Positions 24,207 to 36,380 of a stretch of DNA of 64,000 nucleotides are shown here, in pieces. The DNA is from Rhizophlyctis rosea (Eukaryota > Chytridiomycota > Chytridiomycetes > Rhizophlyctidales > Rhizophlyctidaceae). The translations under genes were made by a program, and so were the position numbers. The stretch is taken from positions 23,660 through 87,659 of the forward strand of contig JADGJC010000164.1 in the NCBI GenBank assembly GCA_027596075.1, written 5' to 3'. The first letter of the stretch is position 1; each line of letters opens with the position of its first letter. A model generated the notes under the pieces. The model was not told the DNA's origin. It worked only from the letters and a program-made list of their open reading frames with translations, and made no database searches.

Positions 24207-26463
24207 AAGTTGCATGGAAAGAACATGGCAAAGGTGAGGGATGACGTTAATGCTAGACATGCAATTGAATTGAACAACCAATAAAACACTCGAACTAATG
24301 GACTGGGCAGTGAGGTCCTGGACGGCTTTTGTGTCTCCGAATTAACATTGCTATTATATTTCTTGTCATCCACTGTACACATCATTTGTGAGAAACATCC
24401 GTGAACTGATGTATTTATCGCATCATGCATGTTTGGTTCCTTTCAGACGGTGTGGAACGTCTGTTGGACGTTTTTTCCCCCAATTTTTGGGCATCTCCGT
24501 GCCCATTGTTCTCTTTTCAGACTCGACCAGCACCTGCAAGACTTGTGAAAATGGCAAGTCTGTGCCGGACCAACTGAGGAAAAATAGGTCTGTATGCCTC
24601 GTCCGGGAGGAGAGAGGAGGAAAGGATATACCAACATTGGATTGATGAACGGACTCGAAAAAGATAGTGTGTTGAAGACCTGGGAATAGTTGACTTTCAC
24701 CAAAGCAGCTGCTCCGCAAAGCAAATTCAGCCAAGACCACTTGGATTAATTTCTTGTCATCCTTTGTGTTGCTCCGTAAAAGAGGACATTTGCCGGTGTG
24801 ATCAGGTTTGTTGTTGGCTTGAACTACTCTCCGCATCTACTGCTATTACTGGACCCCACTTGCACCAGGAGTACTACAAGGACAGTACGGAATGTTGTGA
24901 ATCAAGCAACGTCTTGCAAATCACTCAAACGAAATATCCCCGCGCATGCATATGAGATTAGCTGAGACTTCTATGATCCAGCATTGTGCGAAAAGGGATA
25001 TCAACCAGATTAGTCAGATTGAGAAAGATAGTTGAGGCAGCGAACCTGCCCCATTCAACTTGCTCATGTCAAAAGCCCACGACACAATGTATGAATGATA
25101 TCCTTTTTCTGCACACATCTCCTTGTAAGACGGACAATCTGTACAGATCGATCAATGGAAGTGGGTTGCGCCAGGTATGATTCGATGGGAGTGAGTTCAT
25201 ATGAAAGAATGGAGTCCAACTCGGATTAGTGAAGGTTTCGAAAAAGGAAGTATATGAAGTCCAAAGAGGACAGTTTGCTATCGGCGAATCACCGCTAGCA
25301 TGCCAACGATCAGAGGACTTTGGCCAGTGGCGCTTCTATTGCATAGCTCCGGGTTTCCGCATGTGGTGGTGATTTGTCAGTCACAGCTAGTCACGGCGGA
25401 AGTACGAACAACCCACACACAGGAGCAGCCGCAAGTTTCAGTGCATTCAGCCTCAAGGCATGTCCAGCGCTTTGATTTTGCAGAAACACCGAGGTGAATT
25501 GCATATTGAGTGAACCTGTTCACTCTGCCCATTCCGCTTATTTCAGTATTTAGGTTTTTTTGAAAGGAGGCTTGTGCAATTCTTTGAAGGGTTCCTTTTT
25601 TCCTTTTGTTACTATGACGTAACTTGCAGATGTTCATTGATACCCAGCCGGTGGCCGCACCATGTCAGGTCGAGGAGGCAAGTATAACGGGATATACTGG
25701 ATATGTCTGTCGCATGCACTGGTTTTCAGGAGCAAGGAGAGTGTTGTTGCCAATATCATAGCGTTAATTAACGTTTGCTTTTTCGTCGAAGGTGGCTCTT
25801 CGGGAGTCTGATGATTCCTGGTCCCACATGATGTTTATCGCACTGGACCAGTGTCACTAATGTCCGTGAAGGCCCGGCAGCATGTGTTTGACCTGAAAGA
25901 TGGAGAGCTTGTTGTTTACATTTTTTTCTACTGCCTCTCGATTTTTCGAGGTTCAAAAAGAATGTTTCCGAGAAGTCGGCAAGGTGCACTGTTCGGATAT
26001 GCGACAAGACGAGCGCTCCCATAGGCATGCATTGCACAGTTTGCACGTCCCCACGAATGCAACGAGTTAGCTGAGTCACATGCCTAAGGGATGAGAATCG
26101 AATGGTGTCAAACTCTGCAAGGCGGATATAATTGGTGAATGTGCATGCCGATGTGATAAATGTGACATGCCGACATCCGCATGTCATTTGCTCGTGTACG
26201 TTCTTTTTCCTTGACCACTTTGACCCAATGTTGATTTCATGTCGCATTGGTGTAGTCGCTGTCAATATTTGGAGTACTTCCCACAAAGGGCATGGCAGTA
26301 TGGGAAACAACAATGCATATAACCAATGGATATAAAGAGAGCTACATCAATTCCGTCTATATTGAACGTAGTGCCCATCAGAGATGCCCTGGCCGACGAT
26401 CACAATCTAACAAATCTACATCGTCAAGATGTGATTTTGCAATGATGTTCGAGCGTAGTGTCT

Positions 26464-26550
26464 GAGTCAATAATCAACGACTGCCGAGAAGACCGAGGTG
26501 GCGAGACCCCCGCTGCCGTCAGTGCTGCTTGTGGACCCGCCCGTACTTTT
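26464..26550 (-). pseudogene. Decayed copy of the last TIM22 exon
   Basis: On the minus strand this reads AGPQAALTAAG, then after a one-base frame slip GLATSVFSAVVDY and a stop. The intact TIM22 exon 1.4 kb away reads [23 protein letters not shown]. At the DNA level both share CAATAATC, CAGCCGAGAAG / CTGCCGAGAAG and GGACCCGC blocks in the same order. Some similarity may continue into the 3' flanks (CTAATCTACAT versus AAATCTACAT). It is a diverged tandem duplicate of at least the gene's 3' end. Confidence 0.65.
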
Positions 26551-27860
26551 TGCACGGTACGAGGAATGCAATGTGTCCATCAGGCCACCTCGTTACTTCC
26601 TCTTACTCTTCGGCAGATCGTTGTACGGAACTTTGCTTGCGATTCACAAGAGCTACGAACTTATCTCCTCAAGCTCGGCCCTTGCACGTTCGCATATCAT
26701 CCTCCCTACGAACCTTCCATTCATAATTGACGGATTTTATCCTGTTTTGCACACATCTGACTCATCGTCACTGCGAAGCATGTCCCGCATGACAGAGGCT
26801 CAATTGTTTAGTTATCAACTGTTTTCGATCATGCTGCAGCAGATGCCATGCACATTGGGTATTTCAATCAGTACGCAAGAACTCACGTATCAAATATATG
26901 TGGCAGTCCACATCGGAGTAGCCTGCACCGTCGCTAGGAGATCAGCCACAACCACCAGTGTAGTCAATCAGGGATCATGGAGCTACATGTAATCGTGGTG
27001 CCTTAATCAGTAATCAAACCTATTTTATGGCTGCCGGGAGGGTGGTCGAAACGTGTCAAAACTCCAGATGCTGCTTGTGGACACTAACATCGCTCGGCAT
27101 CAAAGAGGCCCATGTCCATGGCACATCCCGTCGACCTTCCCTTCCCGATATCATTCTTTACCTTTTTTTTTTCTCAATAGCTTTTTGATGAGGGAAAACA
27201 ACCTTCTAGATGCTCCTTTTCTTCCACCGACTGTGCTGCATCATTAACAAAAGCCTTCAATGTTGGTCCATGAGTTCCAGAATGGATATCTTCTCATGGA
27301 CTGATGTGTGTGACAGTTGGATGGCATGGATAGGTGGAAAGTCGGATGAGACAGCGGGTGTTACGGTCTTGCCCGTGCAAATGGCGTCCGATCTTAATCG
27401 GCGAGCACAGTCAGTTGCACAGTCGAATCGTCCTTATATGGCGGAGGAGGGCCATAAAGGACGATTTGTTGATGAGGTAGACAGAAATCCAGACAGCCCC
27501 TGCCCGTGAATGTGGTGATGGGCCTTGAATCAGTCATCAGTGAAGAAGCAGAATCCCATTAAGAACCCATGAAGGATTTATTGTATCAAGCTATCCTTCA
27601 CATCGCCTCTGCCATGTAATGAAGCTCTCTTGGCAGGACCATACACACGCCGATGAGGTCACGCTGTTGCTGACACAAAGTATAACCAAAATGTTTCAGA
27701 AACCCCATAATATGCACAAGTGAATTAAATTAAGCTTAAAACTTTACATATGAAAAATAATCTATAAACAAACACCCTACATGGCTGTCTGCATTGACGA
27801 TACTATACGATGCGCCAGCATTCACTAATCTACATTATTGGTACCTCTCTAGCAAGATGC

Positions 27861-28764
27861 CTAGTCGTGATGGCGTAACCAATAATCTATGACAGCCGAG
27901 AAGGCAGCAAAACCCCCACAACCCAGCAATGCGGCCTGGGGACCCGCTGCATTTTGATTGATTAGCTCAATAAGGCAGGTTGGATAGCGGAGCCGAATGA
28001 GACTTACCCCGTGCCGCCAATATCCCACCCGTGATGCATCCCGCCGACACACCGTTCCATAAGTCATTTTTAGCTCGGTACTGTTTGACAAGGGAAGACT
28101 TCGTCAGTGTCATGTTCTCTGCTTCCCATTGCTTGGCGAGAAACATTGCAGTAATATTTGCTTCTCCTGCACATCAAGATCGACCAAACGACTCCAAGTG
28201 TTCACATCCTACGATTGCTTGGCATGCAACTCTTACTCAGACCCAAAACTCCTCATGGAACTGTCACCACACGATAATATGCCCCGCAACACAACTTTCC
28301 CCGACCCCCACCCCCACCTACACTCTTCCAACAGCGCAACACCCACCGTCTCAATCAGACACTCCGTCCCCGAAAACACCGCGCCCACCACTGCAAAGTT
28401 CTTCGCGGACGCGTAACTCTTGCTCCCCATATCCTTCAGCGTGACCCGGACCTGATCCCTCGTCGACATGTTACGAAACTCGTCGGTCGTCATTCCCCAG
28501 TCGACGGAGGACATGAAGGCTCCGAAGGCGAGACCGAGACCGAAACCTGTGGGTGCGTAGGTGATATGAAGGATTCGTGAGGCTTCATATGGATAGGCGG
28601 GTGCGTGTGCAGCGAGGAATGCGGGACCCACCTGCACCGGCGGATATGACTACTTTTGCGGGGCAGGACTCCATTACCCCTTGCATCATGAGTGCTTCTG
28701 GCGGCGTTTGGCCAAACAAGCCTCCGCCTGGTGGTCCTTGTGGTGGTTGTTGTGGTGCGGACAT
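27861..28764 (-). CDS. TIM22: Mitochondrial inner membrane translocase subunit TIM22
   Basis: TIM22 is the channel subunit of the carrier translocase that inserts multi-span proteins into the mitochondrial inner membrane. Exons 28764-28632, 28546-28347, 28080-28008 and 27946-27861 give 163 residues, slightly shorter than yeast Tim22. It shows the Tim17/22/23 family layout: a short hydrophilic start, a first membrane span [18 protein letters not shown], a [16 protein letters not shown] span, [19 protein letters not shown], and a last [15 protein letters not shown] span. The two cysteines known to form a disulfide in yeast Tim22 are present (ESCPAK and GTECLIE). The third intron is 266 nt, longer than its neighbours. 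A decayed copy of the last exon lies at 26464-26550. Confidence 0.93.
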
Positions 28765-29143
28765 TGTGGGATCTGGGAGTAGGGAATTTGTGAGGAACTG
28801 GAGGAAGTTTTGGACGTAAACAGTGGAACACGAAAATTGGACATGACTCCGAAATGGAATGTTTAGCCAACGCTTAGCGGGTTTGTCAGCTACCCAGCTA
28901 GCGGCAACTGTCTTCAGGGCCCTTCAATTTCACAAGCCTCAAAACAAGAGTAACAATCCATTCCATACAAACTTGGAAGTTGATGAGTTTTTGTTCACGA
29001 CATGTATGTTGAGGTACATATTAAGTACGATATGAGACAAAAAAAACCTCAACACACAGCATCTACAATTCTATCGAAGAGAACGGAAGGCAATTACCGA
29101 CACAAATGGTAATGATTCAGTCATCCCTTCAACATTTCATCCC
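28765..29143. other. TIM22 5' region, no gene
   Basis: This stretch lies upstream of TIM22 and downstream of the next minus-strand gene, so it should contain the TIM22 promoter. Only A-rich tracts (29038-29047) are visible. Confidence 0.4.
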
Positions 29144-30357
29144 TTACCCCTCAACTCTAACCCCCTCCTTCTCCCCCCTCCACTCCCTCTTAACCCCTTT
29201 CTTAACCCTCTCCCAAACAACCCTCGGCACAAATATCTCCACCTTCTTCCTACCCCCCTTCCCCCCGTCCAACCCATCCCCCTCCCCACCACCGACCCCA
29301 CCCTCACTGTGTGCCCCCTCCTCACCCTTCCTCCTCCTCTCCTCCTCCGCCGCCGCTTCAATCTCCAACTTCCTCTCAATCTCCTTCATGAGCATCTCTG
29401 CAAACTCATCAGAAGACGTTGGACGCGAAAGCGTATCGGCATTTCCGTCATGCTGAGAGGGCGTCACCGACCGTTGACGAACATGATCTACCTCGCCATG
29501 CGGAGAAACGGGACGAGATATGCTAGGCGTTCCAACAAAGAAGGGCGTACCACTCTCTTCTTCCAACTCTAGTGGTAAATCAATATACCGCTGCATCTCG
29601 TCAACGCTCTTCCTCCCAACTTTCGGTTGTTCGCCGCGGGCTTTGGCTAGGACGGCGCGAATACGGTCCACATTGATTCGGCCGTCTTCGATCGTCGGTG
29701 GAATGGGCAGTGGGGCGGACTTGCGGCGGGAGGCTGATGGGGATGAGGGGTTGGTTGAGGTGCTTGATCTGGAGGTGGTGGAAAATTCGGTGGTGGGAGT
29801 GAGGGGGAGCGAGAGTGATATGTTCAGGTTACCGGCGGCATCAAGAGATTTCTATTTCAGAATGATTCGGGTCAATGTCAGTACAATTCAGCATATTGCA
29901 TATCGCCAACCAGCCAACGAACAAAAACCGCCACCTACCCCAAACTCCTCAACCAAATCCCCAATCCTCCTCCTTGCAAAGTCAATTTCTTCACTCTTGA
30001 CAGCAGGCCCTTGACTGCCTCGTTCATCGTCACCTCCTCCCACCGTACCTTCCCGTTCACCGCCCTCCCTCCTTCCATCCTCCAAAGCCATCGTCAAAGC
30101 CTCCACAGCAGTTTGCATCTCTCGTTGCAGTTTACGGAGTTCATCTGATTGTATGAGCGAGGTTAAAATAGTTGAGATCAAAACCAACGACAACTTCCGA
30201 CAATGATGTTTGACACAGGACATCTCAGCTCACCTATACTTGCCGCACACCCCCTCAACCGCGCGCATTCATCCCTCCACGCATCACGCTCGTTCTTCAA
30301 TTGATCAAAGATCCGAGTGTGACCTTTCGTTATTGGTGCCGCTTTCGGTGTCGCCAT
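29144..30357 (-). CDS. Coiled-coil protein of unknown function
   Basis: I do not recognise the family. Exons 30357-30234, 30144-29939 and 29851-29144 give 345 residues. The start MATPKAAPITKGHTRIFDQL was chosen because the next upstream Met lies in the 5' flank without coding character. Residues about 15-70 form a heptad-like helix (DQLKNERDAWRDECARL, then DELRKLQREMQTAVEAL). A Gly/Glu/Arg-rich spacer, EEIDFARRRIGDLVEEFG, a Ser/Thr/Pro-rich middle and a second helix EFAEMLMKEIERKLEIEAAA follow, then a basic tail VWERVKKGVKREWRG. Proline-directed serine sites are common, suggesting a phosphorylated scaffold protein; that is inference only. Confidence 0.72.
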
Positions 30358-30492
30358 CCTATTTACAGAACGGAAATGAAGGGAGACGGGATGTGACAAT
30401 TAGCAAATTTTTCAATGATGTCACTCAACGTCCAACCCAAATTTCCCGCATGTCCGCACCTCAGAACGAAATGGAAGACGTCCTTCCGGTAC

Positions 30493-32544
30493 TCACTTCA
30501 TAACATTAGTCCAAACCGCCGCAGCATCATCCAAAGGCAATTTCCTCGGTCCCGACGGGCTCTGCCTAGCCCTCCCGCCAAACCGCGAAGACGTTACACT
30601 CTCCCCACCGGTGGTCATGACGGTCTCCCTGTGTGAACTCGACACCTCCGATGCATTGGCTCCCCGCCCCGGTGCGGTGTTGACGGAAGGACGGCGCGAT
30701 TGGGTTGCGGAAGTGATGAGGGTTAGGTCGTCGGGGTGGTCGTCGGTTGGGTCCGCATTGGGAGGGGACGTGGGAGCGACGGGTGTGGTGGGCATGATGA
30801 TGACGGATTTGCGGGGTGGAGGGGTCGGTGGAGCGAGAGATGGTGTGGAGGGCGATTGGGTGGAAGGGTCCAACGGTGCTTGTGCGTGCGCCTCTGGTTG
30901 TACTTGTGGAGGGGATTGGGGTTGTGCTTGTGGTGGTTGCGCTTGTAGAGATTGTGCTTGTGGTGGTCGCGCTTGTGGTGATTGCACTTGTGGTTGGGCT
31001 TGTAGTTGCTCCTGCTGCTGCTGCTGCTCCTGCTCCAGCTGTTGCTGAGGCACCTCCTGCACAGGTTCTTCCCCAACCAATTGATCCTTCCTTATAGGCA
31101 CCGCCACAGGCGCTACGGCACCCTGCTCATTCCCACCCACCTTCCGAATCCTACTCGCAAAGTTCGAAAAAGCGCCCGACATCCGCTTCTGCACATCCTG
31201 CCCGGTGGCCGCCGCTGCTCCAAAGCGTGCCTTCAGGTAGATGGATTGTCTTGGTTCTTCGGAAGATTTGGTCGGGCTTTGTTTTAGGGGGCTTTGTTGT
31301 TGGGTGGTGTTGTCTTCTGGGTGGGCGGGTTTGCGGGGTAAGGTGCGCTGCGCAGGTGGAGGCGGAACGTTTTCTGATTGTGCATTGTTGGTTTCTGATT
31401 GCTCAAGCCCACTCTCCTTTTCGTCGTTGCTTTTGCTACGGCCAATCCCGATCATGCCTCCCTTCGTCCATGTGCGTTTGCTCTTCAAGCTATCCGTCTC
31501 GGCTTCCGGTACCCCATTCTCTGATGATGCCCGCTGACTGGAAGCTCCATCCCCCGTAAGCTTCTCCTTCTTACCGCCCACGAGCTTTTCCTTCATCCAC
31601 TTCGTTCCACTCATACTACTTCGCGAACTAGATCCTTCACCCTCGCTCTCAACTCCACCTCCCTCCACATCACTCCCAACAGCATCAAACGCGTCCCCAC
31701 CTCGACTCCGCCCTCTACTTATCCTCAACCCCTTCGCCCACCCTCCTCTTGAGCTTTTCCCATCACCATTTTTCCCTTTACTAAATCCAACCCATTCCCC
31801 GCCAGGCGCGTACCCGTCCTGAGGAAGTGGCGTAGCAGCCCCTTGGTAGGAATCAGTTTCATACCCATCGCCACGGCGAGAGAAGAGAGCGCTATGTACA
31901 GCACTGTAGTCAACAGGTTTACGCTTGGTGGATGCGCGCGTGGCGTTTGTTGTGGCGGTGACTGCTGTGTAGCTGGTATATTCTGTGCCCGCGTCTGAGA
32001 TTGGGGAATGTGGTGGGACGGCCGAAGGGATGTATGTGGGTGTTGAAGGTGCTGGAGGGATGTTCAATGGTGTAAGCGACGGTCGCTCATGTAATGATGA
32101 TGGACTGTCAGCCTAATAAAAGAGGAACTGAGTTAGAAAGATAGATTTACTGTGGACGGATGAACCCCTCGCGTATTCCTCCCTTCCATATGTGTTCTGA
32201 CGCCTGTTGTGTGCTGAGTGCAGTCGATTACGATCGATGCTTTGTTGAGAGCCATGTGCTACAGCAGCGCAGACTGCACGAGCGTTTGGCGCTTCGATGT
32301 ACAACATTGACATTCGAATTTCCTTTCGCCGCATGCTTTTCACCCTAACTACCACCTTCCTTCAACCATGTCATCCTAGCTGCGGTTGCAGGAGCCCAAG
32401 ATGCCATTTGGCAGGAGCCCATCATGCGTGTCAAGACACAACAGCAATGCTCACCTGATCTGGAATCTGGTTATCGACGGCATGGACAGGAGGTTCTTCA
32501 GGCGCAGCGGGAGCGGCGGCGTATGCTGGGTCTGCAGTCAACAT
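30493..32544 (-). CDS. Low-complexity Ser/Pro/Gln-rich protein of unknown function
   Basis: Two exons, 32544-32455 and 32112-30493, join GATCAG|GTGAGC to TTATTAG|GCTGAC in frame and give 569 residues. The protein starts MLTADPAYAAAPAAPEEPP. No folded domain is recognisable. There are basic Ser/Arg/Gly stretches near residues 130-190, short Lys-rich segments (TKWMKEKLVGGKKEKL) and a FGAAAATGQDVQKRMSGAF motif. A Gln/Ala/Pro repeat follows (units like QPQVQSPQ, PPQAQ) around residues 360-430, then a Pro-rich and Ser-rich end. It is probably an intrinsically disordered scaffold. The complementary strand is open in long frames because of the repeat. Confidence 0.7.
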
Positions 32545-33571
32545 GGCATCTACGTATCCACCGTAGGATTTAGTTGCGAGTTGCAATTTTGACGTCACGA
32601 TAAATTGGCGGTGATTGGATGAAAGATATAGTGTTTTCAGTCAAATTCAATTTGGGAACAGCGGTTTTTGGGTATGAGGCGGGATAGTCGATGTTGTACT
32701 TGTATCCGATGTATGTAATATGTATTATGAGACCCGCTTCCACCTGGTGTACAAGTAAGTCTCCGAGGGAAGGTAACTGTCCTTATGATCACAGATTTAA
32801 AGCACTACCTGGGCCAGTTTACCCCTAATCGAAGTTGATGACTAGATGACGGTGAGTTTGTTTACATTGCTTGCCACGCCGACCGAGTGGATTTTCTGCT
32901 CGCCCAAAAGGGTATGATGGGAAAGTTGTTAACGCTGGATGAAGTAAACACTCGGGAGAAGCAGAGCCTTGGTGGGGTGAAAGGTTTACCTGGCAATAAG
33001 TTATTTTTTAGGAAAAAAAGATGGAAAAAGAAATGATGAAATTGGATGGAAGGAGGTGTGCAAGGCTGCAAGGTTGCATGAAGGGACTTTGGCTGACCAT
33101 GCGTGATGGGCAATGCAAGTGTGCAAAGCAGTCAGAAGTGGGGGTGGCCGTTTCGCAATGACGATCATGTTGACTTTTGACAGTTGTTCGGAGGGGGCTT
33201 AGTTGGATGTGTGTAACTTGGGTGTAACAGCTGGTTGTACCCATTGAAATTCAAACGTCACAACCAGCGGCAAGCTTTCTTGCCAGACTGGACTGTAGCA
33301 ATGTCTTACAAGCCAACCAGCACTCTTCCCATATCGGTGAAATGACCCCAAGCCACATTAGCAGTGCCACCAGTCCCGGCGGTGTTGGTCTGCCTTGTGC
33401 TCCCCCACGTGCGAAGGAGGCGCACGGAACCACCCTCGGAACCAGACCTCCGGGATACACGACACCCACACCACATCTGAATCGTTCATCTATCTCTCCT
33501 CTGCCAATCACCTCTCACCATTTGCCTTCATCCGCTCCAGTCCCATCTCAACTAATCATTCCTTATCAGCA
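32545..33571. other. Divergent intergenic region, no gene seen
   Basis: This 1 kb separates the starts of the Ser/Pro/Gln-rich gene (-) and the DUF2235 gene (+). I see no exon or RNA gene. Confidence 0.45.
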
Positions 33572-35830
33572 ATGGAAAACGTAACAAACTTCTTCCAAAA
33601 GCTAGGAACGTCCCTTGGATTGGACAAAGACAAGGACCCACGCACCGAAAACACTGTGGTCCCTCCAACCGAGCCCAGCCCGAAGACCACAAAAGTCGTC
33701 GCACCTGCTCATCCTGAAGATGCCTACGAACCAGGGCAAATAGTTTCCTACACCCCACCGGGAGCATACAAGTTCTCTGCCGCCGCTGAGGACGAACCAG
33801 CAAAGAGTGAGTAGAATGTCACCTCCTTGACATATATGTACACAATGGATGGGAGATTTCACCCAATGCATACATTGATCTAACCACGTCAATAACCCAA
33901 CTTAGAATTCTCCATTCCCAATGTAAACATTCAATCTCCCTTCAGCCACCATGGCATTTCTTTTGGTTCAAAGAGACCAGCCAGTCATGAAGGGGAAGTG
34001 ATTGCACCAACTCCGCCGGGGGTAAGAAGGCTTGTCGTGTGCTTTGATGGAACATGGGCCAGTGCCTGTACGGGCAACGATCTGCCATCTCTTGGAATGT
34101 CCGCATCCCATTTAGCTGGTATGTTCTGTTGGAAGGTACTTGAATGACCGTGTATAGTCGACTGATTCGGGGACTTTCAATGGCTACAGCTACTCCTACC
34201 AACATCTTCAAGCTTGCTTTCTTGGCTGGAGCACATGAACATGATGAGAGTGTGTTGACTTGCTTTCCTCTGCCCCTACAGTAACCACTTTACCAATACG
34301 TCATGTATCGCAGATTCTGACCAGTTGGTATACTACCACGCTGGTGTCGGTACGGGCACCAAGCAAACCCGAGAGGAGTACTTTGAAGGTCTCTTTGGAA
34401 ACATTGACAAGGAATTGCAAGATGTACGTCCGACAGGCAGATGGATACCAATTGCCCTGATGAGGTCTCATCAGTTGTTGCAACCCCAACTCATAGGCAT
34501 ACCGCTGGCTCTCCCTAACCTACAAAGAAGGCGACGAAATCTACGGGTTTGGTTTCTCCCGTGGTGCTACCATCATTCGATCCCTCTTTGGTTTCATCCG
34601 CAACGTTGGCCTTGTCAAGGGCAAATCGCCTGAGCTTGCCAACCGCGTAGATTTTGACAGGGTGATCAAGGAGGGGTACTCAATCTACCAGGAGCGGCCG
34701 ATTCATCCTGAGAAAGATCCTGAGGGTACTGAGAAGTACTTGAAGAAGGCTGCGGACTTCAAGCTCCGTGTGTCTTTTGAGAAGGTCAATTTGAAGGTAC
34801 TTCCCTTGATGGGCATTCCATCATGTGCATATGAATCTCAGCATTGACTCGAAACAACCTATGCATTCACCTGAGCATAGTTCCTGGGTGTGTTTGACAC
34901 AGTTGGAGAGCTCGGTGTTCCACAAGATCTACGCAAAATTGCGGGTGGATTGATTGAAAGGATCGGGCAAGGGCTTGGGTACATTGAAAAGAATGAATAT
35001 CACGACACGAAGGTGTCTGACGAGGTATGTATTTGCAAACTATGGCAAGAGACAGCTCGAGTCGACTGGGGCCAGAGTGCGTGTATGTAATTCTCGGAAC
35101 CCTCCTGACAAAAGGTCCCTTTCGCCTACCACGCCCTCGCCATTGACGAAACGCGCGAAATGTTCGCCCCAACCCTCTTCGAAAACGTCTCCACCCCACC
35201 TCCCCCAACCATCATTGAACGTGAACAAATCTGGTTCCGCGGAGAGCACTCCGACATTGGTGGGGGCTGGTTTGAACAGGGCCTACCCAACATTGCGCTC
35301 TACTGGATGGTTGACAAGGCGCGTCGTGCCGGGTGCAGGATGAAGGATCCTAAGGAGTTTGAGATTATTGGCAAGACAATGGTTATGGGAGTGAATAAGA
35401 CGCATATGAAGCATCGGGAGGCGTTTGTTGTGCATGATCCTTTTGTTGGGAAGGCGGCGACGACGAGTTATAATGAGAAGATTTATCGGGATTTCCAGTA
35501 TTATCAGGTGAGGGTTGCTGTGTTGGCTTGTGTCCTTACTGCTCTTCCATTCCATTGCATATTGGCTCTAACACAGGCGCTTGCGCATTCCTGTAGGATG
35601 CCACGCGCTTCTTTCCGTCAACCCTTCATCCTTCCGTTTTTGTTGTTGCCAGGGATGTGCCCTGTCCACCCAACCTTGCGGACTTCCTTACACGCGCCGA
35701 CCCAGAAGCTGTTCACAAATATTGGCCTGTGCCCACTGCGGAGCAGAAGGAGGAGGATAAAAAGGCTGTAGAGGCGGCCAAGCAGGAAGCGAAGGAGCAT
35801 GCCGAAATTCAGGATGCAAAGGAAACGTGA
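33572..35830 (+). CDS. DUF2235 (Tle1-like) alpha/beta hydrolase
   Basis: Members of this family are serine hydrolases; the bacterial Tle1 relatives are phospholipases, and the fungal substrate is unknown. Exons 33572-33806, 33906-34118, 34190-34249, 34314-34423, 34497-34796, 34881-35024, 35115-35507 and 35597-35830 sum in frame to 562 residues. The family landmarks appear in order: RRLVVCFDGTW, an N-rich ATPTNIFKL, VYYHAGVGTGT, the nucleophile elbow IYGFGFSRGA (G-x-S-x-G), FLGVFDTVGELGVP, FAYHALAIDETR and IWFRGEHSDIGGGW. The N-terminal 80 residues are hydrophilic with no signal peptide, so it is probably cytosolic. The C-terminus is a Lys/Glu/Ala helix. The third and fourth exon edges (34249, 34314) rest on weaker splice signals. 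Confidence 0.88.
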
Positions 35831-36380
35831 TTCAGCATCGCTGACACCGCCGCGGTCAGATTCGTAGTCAAGTCTGACAGCATCGGGTGGATACTTCAGC
35901 AGAATTTTGTACTTATATAGTTTGGATGGAATTCAATTGTTAAATAGTAGACATGCCTCTGTATATCCGTATGTACGCTAGCAACTAGATTTATGAAACT
36001 CCACACCTGTGCAGCTTCACTGCTTCATGCACCAAGATGGGATGGATGCATGTGATTATGGAGTTTATGGCATCTGTGCCAAGTGCCACCTTCCAGATTT
36101 TTGGGGTGATCGTTCAGCTGATGGATGTCGTGGAATTCGAGTGGCTTGCACACAATTCCCACCGACATCCACTCAATGCAATGCTCCATCTGGAGTTTGT
36201 TTACAAACCCAAAACCCCTAAAAAAACTTCACCCACTCCCACAACCTGAAACCTTCATCCACTTCAAATTTTCACACGGTAGGTAGCATATAGAACATCT
36301 TGGAGAGGAAGTTCACTTGAACCTTCCTTTTCCTGACGCGATCGCTCACGAAAGTTTTACCCCATAACAGAACCTGAACA
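35831..36380. other. Intergenic region upstream of CBS gene
   Basis: This should carry the cystathionine beta-synthase promoter. No feature is recognisable. Confidence 0.4.

Larger units (their letters stand above)
22064..27860. other. 5.8 kb gene-poor region with pseudogene debris
   Basis: No intact gene is supported. The region holds MYND-like zinc-finger remnants, a small duplicated segment, a trinucleotide microsatellite and a decayed TIM22 exon, each listed separately. Open frames at 25768-26313 (-, 181 codons) and 26498-26992 (+, 164 codons) have no recognisable domain, and the second runs over the TIM22 relic. A lone MSGRGGK start at 25662 (+) resembles a histone N-terminus but leads nowhere. 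Confidence 0.5.

Noticed and set aside
25768..26313. 181-codon minus-strand open frame
   Set aside because: It has no recognisable domain, no coding-like composition and no neighbouring exons in a region full of decayed sequence; a chance frame is more likely.
26498..26992. 164-codon plus-strand open frame
   Set aside because: Its beginning lies antisense over the TIM22 exon relic and the rest matches nothing recognisable.
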